From the NCBI RefSeq assembly GCF_000719135.1, contig NZ_JOEK01000001.1:496001-560000 (forward strand): a DNA stretch of 64,000 nucleotides. Direction: 5' to 3'. The stretch's first letter is position 1. The number at the start of each line of letters is the position of its first letter. The notes under the pieces are model-generated. The model was not told where the DNA came from. It saw nothing but the letters and a program-made list of their open reading frames with translations, and ran no database searches. This DNA is from Streptomyces avicenniae (lineage in GTDB: Bacteria > Actinomycetota > Actinomycetes > Streptomycetales > Streptomycetaceae). Shown in pieces: positions 61,237 to 64,000 of the stretch. The translations under genes and the position numbers were made by a program.

Positions 61237-61289
61237 CGGCGCGGAGGATCTGGGGGAACGTCAGGCGCGGTGTCACGTATCACCGTTGG

Positions 61290-61793
61290 CTACCAGACGG
61301 GGCGCAGCGGGGGCGGCGTCTCCCCGGCCAGTTCCCGTACGAGCGCGGCGAGCCCGTCCCGCAGGCGCTGCATCGCGGCCGGGCCGCCGAGGTGGGCCGC
61401 CAGTTCGTCCTCGAGACCGTGCAGCACGTCCCCTGCGACGGCGAGGTGCCGGTGCGCGGCGTCGGTCAGGACGACGAGCTTGCGCCGCCCGCCCGCGGGG
61501 TGCGGTTCTCGCCGGACGTAGCCGCGGCGTTCGAGGTCGTCCACGAGCTGGCCAGCGGCCTGCTTGGTGATGCCGAGCCGCTGCGCCAGCTCGCTGCCGG
61601 TGGCGCCGTGCGGGCCGAGTGCCTGGAACGTGAGGCCGTGCGCGGGGCGCAGGCCGCCCTCGCCCTCGGCGGTGAGGCGCGCGGTGAACTCGGTGACGAG
61701 CGACTGGAAGCCGAGGCCGAGGAGCAGCAGCAGCTCCAGGTCGCGCAGCGGGTCGTGGTCGTGGTCGTGCGGCACGGGTCCATGGTGACACAT
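61290..61793 (-). CDS. MarR family transcriptional regulator
   Basis: A 167-residue MarR protein. The N-terminus is His/Asp-rich (MCHHGPVPHDHDHDPL) and may bind a metal. The core is LTFQALGPHGATGSELAQRLGITKQAAGQLVDDLERRGYVRREPHPAGGRRKLVVLTDAAHRHLAV (about residues 55-120). An operator overlaps its start codon, so it is autoregulated. It is divergent from a cupin gene. The best start may be a few codons downstream of the ATG used here. Confidence 0.88.
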   Translation of the reverse strand: MCHHGPVPHDHDHDPLRDLELLLLLGLGFQSLVTEFTARLTAEGEGGLRPAHGLTFQALGPHGATGSELAQRLGITKQAAGQLVDDLERRGYVRREPHPAGGRRKLVVLTDAAHRHLAVAGDVLHGLEDELAAHLGGPAAMQRLRDGLAALVRELAGETPPPLRPVW

Positions 61794-61795
61794 GT

Positions 61796-61840
61796 GAGTA
61801 AAGCTGCTTTACTCGTGCGATGAGTAAGGCGACTTTACTC
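61796..61840. promoter_or_regulatory. two MarR operators between the regulator and cupin genes
   Basis: GAGTAAAGCTGCTTTACTC (61796-61814) is a perfect palindrome with 9-bp arms. GAGTAAGGCGACTTTACTC (61822-61840) is a close copy, 26 bases away, centre to centre. The first begins 2 bases from the MarR start; both lie 33-77 bases before the cupin start. Confidence 0.75.
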
Positions 61841-61872
61841 GCCTGTCGTGTCCCGGTCCCGGAGGTCCTCCC

Positions 61873-62247
61873 ATGCATGTCGTCACTCCCGCCCCCGTCG
61901 ATGTCATCACCACGCCCAACGCCGTCATGACCCGCCGCGCCACCCCCGCGCACGGCGCGGGCGAGACGGCCGTCTGGACCGCCCGGATGGCGGCCGGGGC
62001 CCAGGGGCCCGTGCACCAGGTCGATCGTGAGCAGATCTGGTGTGTCCTGACCGGATCGATCACCGTCACGACCGATGCGGGAGAGGAACGGGCCGTTCTG
62101 GGCCAGACCGTCGTCCTGCCGCCCGGCGAGGACCGGCGGATCACCGCCGGGGAGCAGGGGGCCGAGCTGCTCGTCTGCATGCCGGTGGCGGGCCGCGTCT
62201 CGACGCCCGACGACCCGCGGCTGCGCCCCCTGCCCTGGGCCGCGTGA
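61873..62247 (+). CDS. cupin domain protein
   Basis: A 124-residue cupin. The core is QGPVHQVDREQIWCVLTGSITVTTDAGEERAVLGQTVVLPPGEDRRITAGEQGAELLVCMPV. The first motif has HQVD...E; metal-binding residues are partly conserved. It starts 7 bases after GGAGG. It is divergent from the MarR regulator and the likely target of both operators, so it may belong to quinone or drug metabolism. Function unknown. Confidence 0.85.
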   Translation: MHVVTPAPVDVITTPNAVMTRRATPAHGAGETAVWTARMAAGAQGPVHQVDREQIWCVLTGSITVTTDAGEERAVLGQTVVLPPGEDRRITAGEQGAELLVCMPVAGRVSTPDDPRLRPLPWAA

Positions 62248-62268
62248 GGCGACGGCCCTCGGCGGAGG

Positions 62269-64000
62269 TCAGCCCAGCCCCGGTACCCCGTCCGCCCCGG
62301 CGCCCTCCCACGAGCCGTCGGGCGTGAGCCACACGACGTCGATGCCGTGGCTGTCCCGCGCGGCCTCCACGGACCAGGGCTCGGCGGGAGGACCGCTGAG
62401 GACGAGGCAGTGGCGATCGGCCGTCAGCGACCGCGCGCTGTCGATCTCCCGCAGGCGCGACGCCCCGGCACGCAGATCGGCGTACGTCGTCCGGCCCTCG
62501 CCGAGGACCTCGAACAGCACGCACAGCCCGGAGTCGGCGGTCACCCGGACATCGACGATCGGGTCGGACACGGGAGAGAGGCCCGCGTCGTGGAGCCGGG
62601 AGAGGAGCCGGTGCCGCACCGACTCGTGCCGGTGGCACGTCCGGTCGGCCGCCGCCTCGGAACCGAGGAGTTCCCGGAGCGACGCGCTCGCGTCCACGGG
62701 GTCCGTGGCGTCCGGCTCCGCCGCCGGTGCGGTGACGTCGGCTGAGATGACAGGCATGGGCTGGTCCTTCGGCTCGGGCTCGGCGACGACCGTGGTGGCG
62801 GTGTCCTGGGGCGTGCTGACGGCGGGGGGCGCGGGCGTGGCGCCTGACTCGCCCGACCCGCCTGACGCGTCGGCCGCTCGGCGCTCCAGGTCACGGCGGG
62901 CGGCCAGCAGCGCGTCCGGCCAGCCGCTGGCCTCCCACACCGACCGGAAGGCCGCCGTGTCGAACGCCCCCGAGGAAACGGCCCGGCCCGCCTCGCCCGC
63001 CAGGTCGCGCAGCGCGGCCAGCCGCTCCCTGTCGGGCGATCCGAGGAGACGCCACACGTCGAGCCAGTCCTGCTGGTCGAGGCGGAGGCAGCGGTTCGCC
63101 ATGCCCTTCAGCTCGGAGAGCCGCGTCCGCGCGTCGTCCGGGACGGTACCGGCGGCGAGCAGCGCCGGCACGTCGAGCGCCGCGAGGTAACGGACGCTCA
63201 TCCGTGGGGAGATGGGCTGCCTTCCCCGGCCGTCCACCGTCACGAAGCTGACCGCGGAGGTGTGCCGCAGGACCCATGTGTCGAGGAGGGAACCGACCGG
63301 CGGGGGAGCCGATCCGTGGCGCACGGCGAGCAACAGCGGCCGTTCGAGGCGTGGTTGCACCGCCTCCACCTTGTAGTGCCCGCCACCGGTGTGGCCGAGC
63401 ACGCGGACGCGGACGTCCGTGCCGATCTCCGGGCGCGCCGTAGCGGCGGCGGGGCCGAGGTCGGCCTCGTGCGCGTCGCCCCCGCCGTCGCCCGGGAGCA
63501 GGGCCTCGGGAAGGGGGGCCGTGTGCAGCACGGTCAGGCTCTGCGTGCTCCGTGTCAGCGCGACGTACAGGCGGCGCAGCCCCACCGGCCCGCCGTCCGC
63601 GATCGCGGACGGCTCGACGACGAGGACGTGGTCGTACTCCATGCCCTTGACCTGCGCGGCGGTCAGGACGGAGACGGCGCCGCGTTCGTCGTCGCCCACG
63701 TCCGGCAGGGCGGCGAGGCGTGCGGTGATCCCGTCGAACAGCGCGGAGTCCGTGTCCGGGACGACCACGGCGACCGAGCGGAGCGTGCGGCCGTCGTCCG
63801 AGCCGAGCAGGCGGCGCACCTGCGCCTCGGCGTCGGCCAGGAGCCGCGCCGCGTCCGTGGCGACCGTCGTGACCGCGCCCTCGCCCGCCGCACGCACCGC
63901 CGCGGGCACGGGGACGTCGGGGCCCGCCACCCGGGCGAGCGGCGCGACGAACCCCATCACCTCGGACGGCACGCGGTAACTCGTGCCGAGGGTCTCGACC
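62269..64000 (-). CDS. HelD/UvrD-type superfamily 1 helicase, C-terminal part
   Basis: Partial gene: the 5' end lies past the right edge, since the frame continues upstream as TLGTSYRVPSEVMG. At least 577 residues are visible. They include helicase motifs IV-VI (LGTSYRVPSEV, SVLTAAQVKGMEYDHVLVVEP, RRLYVALTRSTQSLTVLH), typical of HelD/UvrD proteins that dislodge RNA polymerase or DNA-bound proteins. After the helicase the protein has an unusually long tail. Its end (CHRHESVRHRLLSRLHDAGL, PIVDVRVTADSGLCVLFEVLGEGRTTYADLRAGASRLREI) resembles a PD-(D/E)xK nuclease-like fold with the lysine missing. Rifamycin-resistance HelR-type proteins are known in actinobacteria. Confidence 0.83.
   Translation of the reverse strand, partial: VETLGTSYRVPSEVMGFVAPLARVAGPDVPVPAAVRAAGEGAVTTVATDAARLLADAEAQVRRLLGSDDGRTLRSVAVVVPDTDSALFDGITARLAALPDVGDDERGAVSVLTAAQVKGMEYDHVLVVEPSAIADGGPVGLRRLYVALTRSTQSLTVLHTAPLPEALLPGDGGGDAHEADLGPAAATARPEIGTDVRVRVLGHTGGGHYKVEAVQPRLERPLLLAVRHGSAPPPVGSLLDTWVLRHTSAVSFVTVDGRGRQPISPRMSVRYLAALDVPALLAAGTVPDDARTRLSELKGMANRCLRLDQQDWLDVWRLLGSPDRERLAALRDLAGEAGRAVSSGAFDTAAFRSVWEASGWPDALLAARRDLERRAADASGGSGESGATPAPPAVSTPQDTATTVVAEPEPKDQPMPVISADVTAPAAEPDATDPVDASASLRELLGSEAAADRTCHRHESVRHRLLSRLHDAGLSPVSDPIVDVRVTADSGLCVLFEVLGEGRTTYADLRAGASRLREIDSARSLTADRHCLVLSGPPAEPWSVEAARDSHGIDVVWLTPDGSWEGAGADGVPGLG

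Overview
This is high-GC (about 72-73%) actinobacterial chromosome, almost certainly Streptomyces. Evidence: the gene string rpsF-ssb-rpsR-rplI-(MATE)-dnaB, GC-rich third codon positions, frequent GTG starts with GTGA stop/start overlaps, DUF5326/YibE/DUF6069-type genes, rare TTA codons, and parS sites of the ParB-Spo0J type. The replication and ribosomal genes, one parS-grade palindrome at 7.3 kb and a second at 53.5 kb place the window in the core of the chromosome, probably within tens of kb of oriC.

Layout. 0-5.6 kb: conserved core (S6, SSB, S18, L9, a MATE exporter, DnaB helicase), with six DnaA-box-like sequences directly in front of a putative dnaB promoter. 5.8-11.5 kb: MFS exporter, then regulator-enzyme pairs (SDR/MarR, thioredoxin/MerR, quinone reductase with SnoaL-like protein/TetR). 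11.6-15.4 kb: a resistance-type ABC-F ATPase behind a possible leader peptide, a streptogramin B lyase (Vgb), and an unusual MerR regulator fused to domains 2 and 3 of a DNA sliding clamp. 15.4-25.3 kb: TPR-like protein, stand-alone ArgJ, MarR-kinase operon (kinase has a TTA codon), two VOC proteins, AraC-type protein, MarR/MFS divergent pair, TerD-VWA protein and a tandem Nudix protein.

25.4-37.4 kb: secreted GH26-like hydrolase divergent from a translationally coupled ATP-grasp/flavoprotein pair, azoreductase/HxlR, J-domain protein, rhodanese, acetyltransferase, lipoprotein, exported beta-carbonic anhydrase, and a MarR/DUF6069/deazaflavin-reductase locus. This stretch alone carries a dispersed AT-rich palindrome (AAAACGAACGTTCGTTTT and variants, six copies), two copies of which lie in what looks like an insertion inside a carboxylesterase gene. 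37.2-47.6 kb: esterase, MarR with a 36-bp operator in front of a proline iminopeptidase, SDR, ArsR/M23 peptidase, DUF4132 pair, and a DUF4241 gene cut by an in-frame TAA.

48.2-64 kb: a second core-like block: thiC behind a TPP riboswitch, YibE/F, DUF5326, cupin, holin-like protein, low-MW tyrosine phosphatase, fructosamine kinase (containing the second parS), cystathionine gamma-lyase, Nudix, pyridoxamine-oxidase-like protein, flavohaemoglobin, two GNATs, a serine hydrolase, a MarR/cupin pair with twin operators, and the C-terminal part of a HelD/UvrD-type helicase running off the right edge. From memory the S. coelicolor chromosome has both core blocks close together, so the roughly 40 kb between them is probably lineage-variable; no database comparison was made.

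No tRNA, rRNA, CRISPR array, transposase or prophage was seen. The most unusual items are the MerR-clamp fusion and the dispersed palindrome family.
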